From NCBI GenBank assembly GCA_943842245.1, contig CALTAJ010000002.1, positions 521,596 through 585,595 of the forward strand: DNA of 64,000 nt, in the 5' to 3' direction. Below the pieces are notes generated by a model, which saw only the letters and a list, made by a program, of their open reading frames with translations, had not been told where the DNA came from and ran no database searches. The number at the start of each line of letters is the position of its first letter. Position 1 is the stretch's first letter. The translations under genes were made by a program, and so were the position numbers. Shown here piece after piece: positions 9,396 to 18,286 of this stretch. Origin of the DNA: an uncultured Flavobacteriaceae bacterium. GTDB taxonomy: Bacteria > Bacteroidota > Bacteroidia > Flavobacteriales > Flavobacteriaceae.

Positions 9396-10877
9396 ATGAA
9401 AAATTTCATTAGTTTCTTTTGTTTATTAATTTCTTTTTTATCCTTTGCTCAAAAAAGAAAACTTCCTGTTGATACTATAGTGACTACAAATCACATCACA
9501 ATAATTAAAGGTGAAAAGCTAAACTATCAAGCTCAAACAGGAACTCAACCTGTCTGGGATGATGATGGAAATCCTATTGCTAGTTTATTCTACACTTATT
9601 ATAAAAGAACAGATATCAAAAGTGGTAGTGAACGTCCTCTTATTTTTTCTTTTAATGGTGGACCTGGATCAGCGTCAGTTTGGATGCATTTAGCTTACAC
9701 AGGGCCAAAAATTCTTAAAATTGATAATGAAGGTTACCCTATTCAACCTTATGGATACAAAAGTAATCCGAACTCTATCATAGATGTTGCTGATATTGTA
9801 TTTATAAATCCCGTTAACACTGCATATTCAAGAATTCTCGAAGTTGATGGCAAAAAAGCAGATAGAGAAAAGTTTTTTGGAATTAATGAAGATATTGAAT
9901 ACCTAGCTGAATGGTTGAATACTTTTGTAAATAGAAAAAAACGTTGGGAATCTCCAAAATATCTTATCGGTGAAAGTTATGGTGGTATACGTGTTATGGG
10001 ATTATCTGCTGAACTTCAGGAAAGTCAATGGATGTATCTTAATGGAGTTATTATGGTCTCCCCTGCTGATTATAAAGTTATTCGAGTAGGAGGTCCTGTT
10101 TCTTCAGCATTAAATCTACCTTACTATACTGCTACTGCATGGTATCATAAACAACTACCTAACGATCTACAGAGTAAAGATCTTAAAGATATCCTTCCTG
10201 AAGTAGAAAATTTCACCATTAATAAACTGATCCCTGCACTAACAAAAGGTGGGTTTATTTCAGGCTCTGAACTTAATTCTGTGGCTTCTGAAATGTCTCG
10301 TTATTCTGGAATTTCGAAAAAAAAGATACTTCAAAACAATTTAGATGTTACAACAAATTTTTTCTGGAAAGATTTATTGCGTGATCAAGGAATGACAATT
10401 GGGAGATTAGATTCGCGGTATTTAGGAATTGACAAAAAAGATGTTGGAGTTCGTCCAGATTACAATTCTGAACTTAGATCCTGGGAGCATTCTTTTACTC
10501 CTGCAATTAATCATTATATTCAAAAAGAACTTAAGTTCATAACTGATATCAAGTATAATATTTTTGGACCAGTCCATCCTTGGAATAACGAAAATGACAA
10601 TACGCGAGAAAATCTTAGACGTGCAATGGCGGAGAATCCGTACTTAAAAGTTCTTTTTCAATCTGGTTATTATGATGGTGCTACAACATATTTCAATGCA
10701 AAATATACTATGTGGCAAATAGATCCAAGTGGAAAAATGAAAGATCGCTTCTACTTTAAAGGCTATCGAAGTGGACACATGATGTACCTTCGAAATGAAG
10801 ACTTAATTAAAGCAAATGATGATCTTAGAATTTTTATTTCAGAAACTACTACAAATGGAAAATCTGCTAAATATTAA
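9396..10877 (+). CDS. Secreted S10-family serine carboxypeptidase-like peptidase
   Basis: The 493-residue protein has a signal peptide (MKNFISFFCLLISFLSFAQ) and the S10 oxyanion-hole motif FNGGPGSAS (about 86-94). The nucleophile is in IGESYGG (Ser near 194). A late Asp in GYYDGATTY (about 426) and a His in YRSGHMMYL (about 460) complete the triad. S10 enzymes remove C-terminal residues from peptides. Export to the periplasm or medium is expected. It follows a terminator, so it is probably transcribed on its own. It faces a convergent gene whose end is only 10 bases away. Confidence 0.9.
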   Translation: MKNFISFFCLLISFLSFAQKRKLPVDTIVTTNHITIIKGEKLNYQAQTGTQPVWDDDGNPIASLFYTYYKRTDIKSGSERPLIFSFNGGPGSASVWMHLAYTGPKILKIDNEGYPIQPYGYKSNPNSIIDVADIVFINPVNTAYSRILEVDGKKADREKFFGINEDIEYLAEWLNTFVNRKKRWESPKYLIGESYGGIRVMGLSAELQESQWMYLNGVIMVSPADYKVIRVGGPVSSALNLPYYTATAWYHKQLPNDLQSKDLKDILPEVENFTINKLIPALTKGGFISGSELNSVASEMSRYSGISKKKILQNNLDVTTNFFWKDLLRDQGMTIGRLDSRYLGIDKKDVGVRPDYNSELRSWEHSFTPAINHYIQKELKFITDIKYNIFGPVHPWNNENDNTRENLRRAMAENPYLKVLFQSGYYDGATTYFNAKYTMWQIDPSGKMKDRFYFKGYRSGHMMYLRNEDLIKANDDLRIFISETTTNGKSAKY

Positions 10878-10887
10878 AATATATTTT

Positions 10888-11793
10888 TCATATATCACAT
10901 AACTCAACAGCTGCTCTTAGAGATTTAATACCACCATTAGTCTTGTCAAGTGGAATAAATTCTTGTGCAACTACCCCTTTAAAACCAGTTTCATATATGG
11001 CCTTCATAATTGCTGGGTAATACAACTCTTGGTTTTTATCTAGTTCATTGCGACCTGGAACTCCAGCTGTATGATAGTGACCATAATACTTGTGATTTTC
11101 TTGAATGGTATGGATTAAATCTCCTTCCATAATTTGCATGTGGTAAATATCGTAGAGTAATTTAAAATTATTTGAATCTAAGGCTTTACAAAGGGCTACT
11201 CCCCAATTAGAGTTATCACACATGTAGTCAGAATGGTCTATTTTAGAATTTAATAGTTCCATATGCAATATAACTCCATTTTCTTCAGCTACAGGAATAA
11301 TTTGACTTAACCCTTCAATACAATTTTTTAGTCCTTCTTCATCATTCATTCCTCTTCTGTTTCCACTAAAACAAATTAGGTTTTTCCACCCTGCATCTGA
11401 AACAAGTTTAATATGCCTTTTATAATGTGAAATTAGATCCTTATGAAATCTCTTATCACACCATCCGTTTTTAAGACTTCTAGTTGACTTACCTTCAATA
11501 TCACCATAGCACATTGTAGATATCAAATCATATTTTTTTAAAACATCCCATCCTTCAGCACCAATAAGATCAATTCCTACCAACCCTAACTTCTTAGCTT
11601 CTTGTGCTAATTTTTCTAGTGGCATTTTCCCATAACACCACTGACATACTGATTGATTAATATTTCCTTTTAATGGTTCTTTTATAGAATTTGTTGAAAT
11701 CATGTGATTAAATTTTGGAAAAGCTAAGGTTGAAGAGCCTAGGGCAAAAGTTTTGATGGCATTTCGACGACTTATTTTAGATTTTTTACTCAT
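10888..11793 (-). CDS. Exported hydroxypyruvate isomerase-like TIM-barrel protein
   Basis: The 301-residue protein starts with a Tat-type leader (SRRNAIKTFALGSSTLAFP). The rest matches the xylose isomerase-like TIM-barrel superfamily, closest in look to hydroxypyruvate isomerase: VCQWCYGKMPLEKLA, FSGNRRGMNDEEG, a metal-site HMELLNSK, YDIYHMQIMEGD and GVVAQEFIP. True hydroxypyruvate isomerase is cytoplasmic, so the leader argues for a different extracytoplasmic sugar substrate, such as isomerisation or beta-elimination of a keto-sugar. It is last in a minus-strand group with galE and a second Gfo/Idh/MocA gene. Confidence 0.8.
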   Translation of the reverse strand: MSKKSKISRRNAIKTFALGSSTLAFPKFNHMISTNSIKEPLKGNINQSVCQWCYGKMPLEKLAQEAKKLGLVGIDLIGAEGWDVLKKYDLISTMCYGDIEGKSTRSLKNGWCDKRFHKDLISHYKRHIKLVSDAGWKNLICFSGNRRGMNDEEGLKNCIEGLSQIIPVAEENGVILHMELLNSKIDHSDYMCDNSNWGVALCKALDSNNFKLLYDIYHMQIMEGDLIHTIQENHKYYGHYHTAGVPGRNELDKNQELYYPAIMKAIYETGFKGVVAQEFIPLDKTNGGIKSLRAAVELCDI

Positions 11794-11838
11794 AGGAATT
11801 TATATAAATATATTGTGTCCAAGCAAATTAAAAAATTT

Positions 11839-12858
11839 TTACGATTTTTTATCTAATTCTTTCTCCCAATTCCAGGCACTCTGTAAAGCTTCTTTTAAAC
11901 TAAATTTTGCTTTCCAACCCAATTGATTATTGATTTTTTTTACATCAGCGTATGCTGCGACCGTGTCTCCTTTTCGAGGATCAGATAATTTGTATGGTAC
12001 CGACTTACTTGTTGTGTTTTCAAATTCTTTAATGACTTCTAATACACTAACCCCTTGTCCTGTTCCTACATTAAAAATTTCACAAGTCAGTTTTTGACTA
12101 GAAGAGATTAAATAATAAATACTATCTATGTGAGCTTGAGCTAAATCCATTACATGAATATAATCTCTAATACAGGTTCCGTCAGGAGTATTATAATTTG
12201 ATCCAAATACTTTAAGGAGTGGTCTTTTTCCTATAGCTGTTTGAGTCAAAAAAGGAACTAAATTTTGAGGGGTCCCTTTTGGATACTCTCCAATTTTAGA
12301 AGAAGGATGAGCCCCTATAGGATTGAAATACCTCAATAAAATTGCTTTAAAGCCTAAATGGGCTTTGCAACTATCTTCAATTATTTGCTCCCCTATCTGC
12401 TTTGTATATCCATAAGGAGAACTAGAAGGTTTAAGGGGAGTATTTTCTTTTATTGGAAGTTTTGAAGATTGTCCATATACCGTACATGAGGAGCTAAATA
12501 TGAGTGGTATACTTAATTCACATATTGACTCTAATAAATTTAATAGTCCTCCAATATTATTTTTATAATATTTAAGAGGATTTTCTACACTTTCGCCTAC
12601 AGCTTTATAAGCGGCAAAATGAATCACCCCATCAATATCTGTGTGTTTTTTAAATAAATCTTGAATTTTATCTTTGTCTTTAAGATCTAGAAGCTCAAAA
12701 ACAGGTTTCTTTCCGGTAATAGCTTTGATGCCATCTAAAACTTCAATGTGCGAATTATCAATATTATCAATAGAGACAACCTCAACACCACTTTCTAAAA
12801 GCAATACAGTAACATGAGAACCAATATATCCTAACCCCCCTGTTACTAAAATTTTCAA
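11839..12858 (-). CDS. galE: UDP-glucose 4-epimerase
   Basis: The 339-residue extended SDR enzyme has the NAD-binding GGLGYIGSH motif (residues 7-15), the catalytic SSSCTVYG (about 121-128) and YGYTKQ (about 150). The family signature RYFNPIGAHPSS is present. It interconverts UDP-glucose and UDP-galactose in the cytoplasm, feeding polysaccharide synthesis or galactose use. It is flanked on the same strand by two genes encoding exported proteins (gaps 45 and 11 bases), which is an unusual mix and may reflect a galactose-containing substrate. Confidence 0.93.
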   Translation of the reverse strand: MKILVTGGLGYIGSHVTVLLLESGVEVVSIDNIDNSHIEVLDGIKAITGKKPVFELLDLKDKDKIQDLFKKHTDIDGVIHFAAYKAVGESVENPLKYYKNNIGGLLNLLESICELSIPLIFSSSCTVYGQSSKLPIKENTPLKPSSSPYGYTKQIGEQIIEDSCKAHLGFKAILLRYFNPIGAHPSSKIGEYPKGTPQNLVPFLTQTAIGKRPLLKVFGSNYNTPDGTCIRDYIHVMDLAQAHIDSIYYLISSSQKLTCEIFNVGTGQGVSVLEVIKEFENTTSKSVPYKLSDPRKGDTVAAYADVKKINNQLGWKAKFSLKEALQSAWNWEKELDKKS

Positions 12859-12869
12859 TATTTAAAAAG

Positions 12870-14318
12870 TTATGTTAGTTCCCACCCCTCTCTATAGTCT
12901 CGGGTAACAAATTGATTAGCAGCTTCTAAGTTTTTAATTTTCATGTTATCGCCATCCCAAAGGAGCTTTTTACGTCCGATATAAGAGGAACGCCTCGAAC
13001 CTTCTTTCTTCTCTTCTAAATTATAACTTCTAATCGCAATATTCCCCATCAATACTGTTTCTGTCAAAGGTCCTGAATAATCAAAAGAAGAAGTAAGTGA
13101 TTTATGCTCCTCACTATTAAATCCAGCTTTACATGCATCTACCCATAGACGCTGGTGCCCAAACTCGGGCTCACTTACTCTAACACGTTCCCCCTTAATA
13201 ACTGGTTCTCCTTTTAAATATAATTTTGGATCATTACCATAGGAGTCACATGTAATTACTCCCTTTTCTCCAATCATTATTACTCCATTATCTTCAATAC
13301 TTACATCGGCAGGAAGTAAGTCTGGATGGAATGGTTTAATTCCTCCATCTGACCAAGTCATTTGAATAGGACTTTTATTTTTTTCAGTTGCATCAAAGTG
13401 CAAAGAAACAGATGAAGAGGGTGGACATCCCTCAGGATAATAATCAGCGCTCCACATCTTAGTGAAAATTGTTCCAATACTGCATTCTACATCAGTAGGA
13501 TATTTTAATCCTAATGCTTTAAAAGGGATGTCTATTAAGTGACATCCCATATCACCTAAAGCACCTGTCCCAAAATTCCACCAACCTCGCCAATTAAAAG
13601 GATGCATATTTGGAACAAACGGCGTTTCTTTTGCTGGTCCTAACCATTGGTCCCAATTTAATGTTTCTGGTTTTAAAGAAGCATTAGGTTTTGGCATAGC
13701 AATACCTTGTGGCCATACTGGACGATTTGTCCAAACTTCAACTTTTGAAATCGTCCCTATCAGCCCTTGATTTATCCATTTTTGAATTTGAATTTGATCA
13801 GGATTAGAAGCCCCTTGATTACCCATTTGTGTTACTAATTGCTTTTCAAGAGCCATTTCAGTTAAAAGGCGAGCTTCATAAATATTGTGAGTTAAAGGTT
13901 TTTGAACATAAACATGTATTCCACGCTCCATAGCATATTGAGCAGCAACAGCATGAGTATGATCTGGTGTTGATATGGTAACTGCATCAATATTTTTTTC
14001 CTTGTCTAGCATTTTTTTGAAATTATCATAAAATTTAGCATCTGAAAAACGATCAATACTTTTCTTAATACTATTACCACCAGAATTGTCAGAATCACAT
14101 AGCGCAACTACTCTTTCACGTCCATTAACTGAAGCGTTACGGAGATCACTTTGACCTTTTCCCCCTACACCTATTCCAGCTAATGCAAGCTGATCACTAG
14201 GAGCTGTATAACCTACTCCACCTAAGACGTGCCGAGGTACAATGAATAAAGAACTGGCAGCTATTCCATTTTTGATAAAAGTTCTTCTTTTTAAAGATTT
14301 AAATTTTTTTGAAGGCAT
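12870..14318 (-). CDS. Exported Gfo/Idh/MocA-family oxidoreductase (second copy)
   Basis: The 482-residue protein has a Tat-like leader (LKRRTFIKNGIAASSLFIVP), a Rossmann motif LAGIGVGGKGQSDL, the STPDHTHAVAA motif and VQKPLTHN in place of the usual EKP. It belongs to the same broad exported subgroup as the protein encoded at 6468-7811, but the two differ in length and much of their sequence, so they are not a recent duplication. The likely role is NAD-linked sugar or glycoside oxidation outside the cytoplasm. It probably shares a transcript with galE and the TIM-barrel gene downstream. Confidence 0.87.
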   Translation of the reverse strand: MPSKKFKSLKRRTFIKNGIAASSLFIVPRHVLGGVGYTAPSDQLALAGIGVGGKGQSDLRNASVNGRERVVALCDSDNSGGNSIKKSIDRFSDAKFYDNFKKMLDKEKNIDAVTISTPDHTHAVAAQYAMERGIHVYVQKPLTHNIYEARLLTEMALEKQLVTQMGNQGASNPDQIQIQKWINQGLIGTISKVEVWTNRPVWPQGIAMPKPNASLKPETLNWDQWLGPAKETPFVPNMHPFNWRGWWNFGTGALGDMGCHLIDIPFKALGLKYPTDVECSIGTIFTKMWSADYYPEGCPPSSSVSLHFDATEKNKSPIQMTWSDGGIKPFHPDLLPADVSIEDNGVIMIGEKGVITCDSYGNDPKLYLKGEPVIKGERVRVSEPEFGHQRLWVDACKAGFNSEEHKSLTSSFDYSGPLTETVLMGNIAIRSYNLEEKKEGSRRSSYIGRKKLLWDGDNMKIKNLEAANQFVTRDYREGWELT

Positions 14319-14367
14319 ACTATTTAAATTTTAATGGTTGAAAATACAAAAATTATCTTAATGAATT

Positions 14368-14904
14368 TTATGGAGCCAAAAACTGACCACTCCATAAATC
14401 ATCAGAATTAAAAATAGCTCGAATATGATTAGGTCTTTTTAATCTTAGATATTCTAAACTTGATGACTGAAAAATAATTTTTGTAAAGAAACTCTTAGAA
14501 AAATCATGACCAACTATATCTGGACCTTCTATGGGCGAACCAGGAATCTGAATACTAGAATAATCTTTTTTATTAGCATCAGGGATAATATTATAGGTCG
14601 ACTCTTGATGATGAATTTCTTTCACTTTAGACAGAATCAAGAGCTGAATCATTCTTTTAGAATCATAAAATAAAAACTGCGAATGTGAATTTTCATTTAA
14701 CTCTTTAACTTTTTTTGAACGGGCATCTGTGAAAATAGTAAAAGTCATTTGCTCAGGATCAAAATCACGCAATACTACAGTTCGCAAATTTATATTTTCA
14801 TTTAGATTTTTTGAAGCTAATGTAAAAAAACGAAATGCATGTTTTTTATGCTTTAAAGCAGCTGATAATTGTTTCTTGCAATCATTAAAAATTTGATCTA
14901 ACAT
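14368..14904 (-). CDS. Pyridoxamine 5'-phosphate oxidase-like flavoprotein
   Basis: The 178-residue protein resembles the PNPOx-like split-barrel FMN-binding family (Alr4036 type). It has the early strand FRFFTLASKNLNENINLRTVVLRD, then IFTDARSKKVKEL with the paired Ser and Lys used for FMN phosphate contacts, and a tail ending LWSGQFLAP. Members include pyridoxal-salvage oxidases and general flavin reductases. I cannot choose a substrate. The gene overlaps the DUF3089 gene by one base, so the two are translationally coupled. Confidence 0.75.
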   Translation of the reverse strand: MLDQIFNDCKKQLSAALKHKKHAFRFFTLASKNLNENINLRTVVLRDFDPEQMTFTIFTDARSKKVKELNENSHSQFLFYDSKRMIQLLILSKVKEIHHQESTYNIIPDANKKDYSSIQIPGSPIEGPDIVGHDFSKSFFTKIIFQSSSLEYLRLKRPNHIRAIFNSDDLWSGQFLAP

Positions 14905-15911
14905 TATTTTTGATTTATTTTAAACCAATTATTAGTTCTTATTAGCGCATTCTCTTGGATATCTTTCCAAAAGAGATTTATATCTGCAAAATGATAATTT
15001 TTTATAAAAGAAAGAAAAAATCTTTTCTTGACTTTTGGAAGTGTAGACCACAATATCCCATCAGTTTTTTTAACTGAGAGGCTATTTGGGTAAATTTTTT
15101 TATTTGAAGCAAGAACACCTAAATGTTGTTCACTAGTCCCTTTTAAACTTTCATCCCAACTTATTGGATTAGTTACAACACCTCCTTTATACCATTTTTC
15201 ATATGACTTAGGCAGGTGATTCATTTTGTAAGTATTCCAACTCACAAATCCTCCTACGGCTTCTGGTCTTTTTAACAATGGAATACTCGAAAATTCATCA
15301 GTATTTACTCGCGTCCCAACTAAATACGCAGCAATCAGTCTTTTTTGAAGAGATTTACCGTCAAAAAAATCTTTTAAAAGTCTTACAGCGTGAATAGAAC
15401 CTTGGCTATGAGCAGCAATTATAATAGGTTTTAAATTATTATAATTTTCTAAATAATACTCAAAAGCCTTTTTAACATCTTGGTAAGCAATTACACCAGC
15501 TCCTTTTCCTTGTTTTGAATAAGGTTCAAAAAAAATTCTGTAGTGGGCTTGACGATAAAATGGAACATATAAATTGGCTGCTTTAACCCAAGCTGAGGCT
15601 TGAAAAGCTACAGCTTTTTCTAAAATTTCTCTGCGTATGGAAATGTCTTTGATATCAGCATTCCAACTTGGATCATTTTTATCGGTTAAAAGTGTTGGAT
15701 AAACATAAAAAACATCAGCCCTTTTTCCTTCAGGCTTACCCACAATTTCTTCTAATGATTGATTCCAAAGGCTTGGTAATACAGCCCAGTTTTCTTCATT
15801 GTTATAATCTGGTTCAGTGGGGCTAATTGACAAGCTAAATTCAGAAGTTTTATAAACACTCGAACAGGATAACAGGAATATCCCTACAAAAAAAAATATA
15901 AAAGATTTCAA
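14904..15911 (-). CDS. DUF3089 alpha/beta-hydrolase-like lipoprotein
   Basis: The 335-residue protein has a lipoprotein signal peptide (FFFVGIFLLSCSS, lipobox LLSC). The body matches the DUF3089 hydrolase-like family: ADVFYVYPTLL near residue 60, a nucleophile elbow AHSQGS with Ser near 168, and FVSWNTY later. Substrates of the family are not established. It should be anchored in the inner or outer membrane facing the periplasm. A TATCTTTA sequence just upstream (about 15917-15924 on this strand) resembles a -7 element. Confidence 0.75.
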   Translation of the reverse strand: MKSFIFFFVGIFLLSCSSVYKTSEFSLSISPTEPDYNNEENWAVLPSLWNQSLEEIVGKPEGKRADVFYVYPTLLTDKNDPSWNADIKDISIRREILEKAVAFQASAWVKAANLYVPFYRQAHYRIFFEPYSKQGKGAGVIAYQDVKKAFEYYLENYNNLKPIIIAAHSQGSIHAVRLLKDFFDGKSLQKRLIAAYLVGTRVNTDEFSSIPLLKRPEAVGGFVSWNTYKMNHLPKSYEKWYKGGVVTNPISWDESLKGTSEQHLGVLASNKKIYPNSLSVKKTDGILWSTLPKVKKRFFLSFIKNYHFADINLFWKDIQENALIRTNNWFKINQK

Positions 15912-16002
15912 TTAGAATTTTTTATAAAGATAGCGAATGCAGTTGTTCAATTGTTAAACAATAAAAATCTTATATAATTTAGTCAAAATTATAATAATAA
16001 AA

Positions 16003-16710
16003 CTATTCTAGAATCACAGTTCTTGTTGAAGGATTAAATGGAGAATCTACTAAATCTCCATTTTCATTCAAAAGTTCGAGTTTTATTGAAATTTCTCCTT
16101 TTGGTAGACCTTCTATATAATAGGGGGCCCATTCTTTAATAATAAATTCAGAGTCCTGAATGGTTGCTCTTACCTTGTTTCCTTTAGCAGAGATTTTTGT
16201 ATTGACTAAATAAAAATCCAAAAGTAGTTTTTCTGTATCTTTTCCTTTATAAACACCTTTGGGTCTGCTGTAGAAAAGAAATTCTTTGTTTAAGTCAATT
16301 TCTTCTTCACTGATCTGTGTCAGCACATATGCATTTTTATTTTTAACTGATTCGTGATGAGATCTGGATAAAAAAGCAAGTATTACATTGTTTTCTCCTT
16401 CTAAGTCTTTTTTAAATCTTTCGGAGTAATGAGCAGAATAAGGATTATTATTTACTATAAGATGAATATGCTGTCCCTTAGCTGAATTAGCTAATTCATG
16501 TTTAAAATCTTTTTTTGTTTGAATTCCAAGTCTATAATCTTCAACTCCAAATGAAAAATTGTATCCTTTCTCATCAAAACTTATATTTTGAATATTTAGT
16601 TTAGACTTTTCATATGAAGGAGACCCCTTGAGTTTTGTAATGGTTATTTGTTTTGAATTATTGCATGATAAACATATCATAGCAATTAAAAGAGCAATAT
16701 TTTTTTTCAT
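16003..16710 (-). CDS. Uncharacterised lipoprotein
   Basis: The 235-residue protein has a lipoprotein signal (MKKNIALLIAMICLSCNN, lipobox CLSC). The mature part is beta-rich. It contains GQHIHLIVNNNPYSAHY and FLSRSHHESVKNKNAYVL, a His-rich stretch that could bind metal or phosphate, and ends in an EGLPKGEISIKLELLNENG segment typical of an immunoglobulin-like strand pair. I do not recognise a family with known function. It lies alone between 90- and 108-base gaps. Confidence 0.75.
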   Translation of the reverse strand: MKKNIALLIAMICLSCNNSKQITITKLKGSPSYEKSKLNIQNISFDEKGYNFSFGVEDYRLGIQTKKDFKHELANSAKGQHIHLIVNNNPYSAHYSERFKKDLEGENNVILAFLSRSHHESVKNKNAYVLTQISEEEIDLNKEFLFYSRPKGVYKGKDTEKLLLDFYLVNTKISAKGNKVRATIQDSEFIIKEWAPYYIEGLPKGEISIKLELLNENGDLVDSPFNPSTRTVILE

Positions 16711-16818
16711 TCAATAAAACTAAATATTTAATAAGATAAAACAACAATCATTTTAATTAATTTAAACTCTCAGATTAATCATCAGGAAATAATTATTCAA
16801 TATTTAATAACACAATAC

Positions 16819-17616
16819 TTAAAACTCCCATTGACGAGTTATATCAAGTTTTTTCTTAGCTTCTATCTCCTCTTTTGGTATAACCTTTAAGAATGAAGGG
16901 TGTTGCTCAATCGCATATTCTATTTTTTCCATAATGTTTTCAACACTATCATTTTCATAATCAAAATCTAGAGGTTCTTTTATGATCATTGATTGAAGTA
17001 TACCTCGTTTTTTTATCATCAAACCTTTTTTATCAAAAGAACGTCTAAAACCGTCAATTACAATTGGAACAACAATAGGCTTATAATGTTTTATTATATG
17101 CGCAGTGCCTTTACGAACAGGCTTAAAAGGCTTAGTCGTTCCTTGAGGAAATGTAATGACCCAACCGTCATTTAACGCTAAGCCAATGTTGGATATATCA
17201 CTCATTTTTACTTGTCTTTTAACTTCCATACCGCTTTCGCGCCATGTTCGTTCGATAGAAACTGAACCGGCATAGGCAAGAATTCTAGGAAGCAATCCTG
17301 CATGCATAGTTTCTTTTGCTGCTACATAATAGATATTTAACTTTGGACTCCATAAATAGCCTACATTTTTAATATTATCAATTCGACCGCTTAAACTTGC
17401 GTTAAAAACATGAAACATTGCTACAACATCTGCAAAATATGTCTGGTGATTAGAGATGAATAATACATTTTTATCCGAAAGGTTTTTAATTATTTCGGAA
17501 CCCTCAATGTGAAGCTGATTAAATCCTCTATAACGTCGATGAGACATAAAACCCAGGTATCTGATCAACCATTTTTTTAAAATTAGGTAGTGACCAAAGG
17601 GATTTTTTTTTAACAT
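16819..17616 (-). CDS. PlsC-like 1-acyl-glycerol-3-phosphate acyltransferase
   Basis: The 265-residue protein has the acyltransferase motif I as SNHQTYFAD and motif III as FPQGTTKPFKPVRKGTAHI, followed by IVVPIVIDGFRR. These identify the PlsC/LPLAT fold used in phospholipid synthesis at the inner membrane. Two details are unusual: motif I has five rather than four residues between His and Asp, and motif III reads FPQGT rather than FPEGT. A non-canonical acyl acceptor is therefore possible. It lies 31 bases downstream of the Nudix gene on the same strand. Confidence 0.82.
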   Translation of the reverse strand: MLKKNPFGHYLILKKWLIRYLGFMSHRRYRGFNQLHIEGSEIIKNLSDKNVLFISNHQTYFADVVAMFHVFNASLSGRIDNIKNVGYLWSPKLNIYYVAAKETMHAGLLPRILAYAGSVSIERTWRESGMEVKRQVKMSDISNIGLALNDGWVITFPQGTTKPFKPVRKGTAHIIKHYKPIVVPIVIDGFRRSFDKKGLMIKKRGILQSMIIKEPLDFDYENDSVENIMEKIEYAIEQHPSFLKVIPKEEIEAKKKLDITRQWEF

Positions 17617-17647
17617 ATTCTTTAAATCATCTGGCCTAAAGATAGAA

Positions 17648-18286
17648 TTAATTAGAACTTAGAGAAGTTAAAAAAGATTTAAATTCTGCTAAAATCATAG
17701 CAGTTGCTCCCCAAATTAAATTTTTTTCATAGTAAAAGCAGGGAACTTCAGCCCCAATTTGAATTCCTTGTTCAAGATGTCTTTTTTCTATGTTTAATTC
17801 CATTAACTTGAATAAAGGTATTTGAATGTGAGCTGCAACTTCTCTCTTGTCTAAATTAAATTTTGGATTAAAATTTTCAAAAGTTACAAATGGGCTTACG
17901 AGAAAATTACTTGGAGGGATGTAAAGTGGAGTTAAGGGGAATAAATTTTTATTAACTATTTGTATTCCAAGCTCTTCACTACATTCTCTAAGAGCAGTAT
18001 CCTCGAGTTTTTTGTCATTTGGCTCAGGTTTACCCCCTGGGAAACTGATTTGTCCAGAATGAACCCCTATGTAATTTGGTCTTTTAATTAGTGAAAGATG
18101 CATTAAATCAAATTTTGGATAGCAATAAATTAAAACAGCTGCATTTTTTGCAGATTTGATATATTCCGCTTTTGAATACATTTTATTTTGCCTATCCAAT
18201 GGGGCTGCTAGAAGTTGAGCTTCAATGCCAGGTAAGGGAAAATCATTTACTTTTGAAAAGAAATCAGCAAATTTTTTATAATTCAT
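17648..18286 (-). CDS. Nudix CoA pyrophosphatase-type hydrolase
   Basis: This cytoplasmic Nudix enzyme has the CoA-pyrophosphatase family segment LIKRPNYIGVHSGQISFPGG, directly followed by the Nudix box (EDTALRECSEELGI). The segment LPGIEAQLLAAP near the start is also typical. It would hydrolyse CoA, its derivatives or related dinucleotides. I prefer the ATG at 18286 (212 aa, MNYKKFADFF). A longer start at 18307 would run further into the divergent cyclophilin gene. Even with the shorter start, the two divergent start codons share bases within CATG. Confidence 0.87.
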   Translation of the reverse strand: MNYKKFADFFSKVNDFPLPGIEAQLLAAPLDRQNKMYSKAEYIKSAKNAAVLIYCYPKFDLMHLSLIKRPNYIGVHSGQISFPGGKPEPNDKKLEDTALRECSEELGIQIVNKNLFPLTPLYIPPSNFLVSPFVTFENFNPKFNLDKREVAAHIQIPLFKLMELNIEKRHLEQGIQIGAEVPCFYYEKNLIWGATAMILAEFKSFLTSLSSN

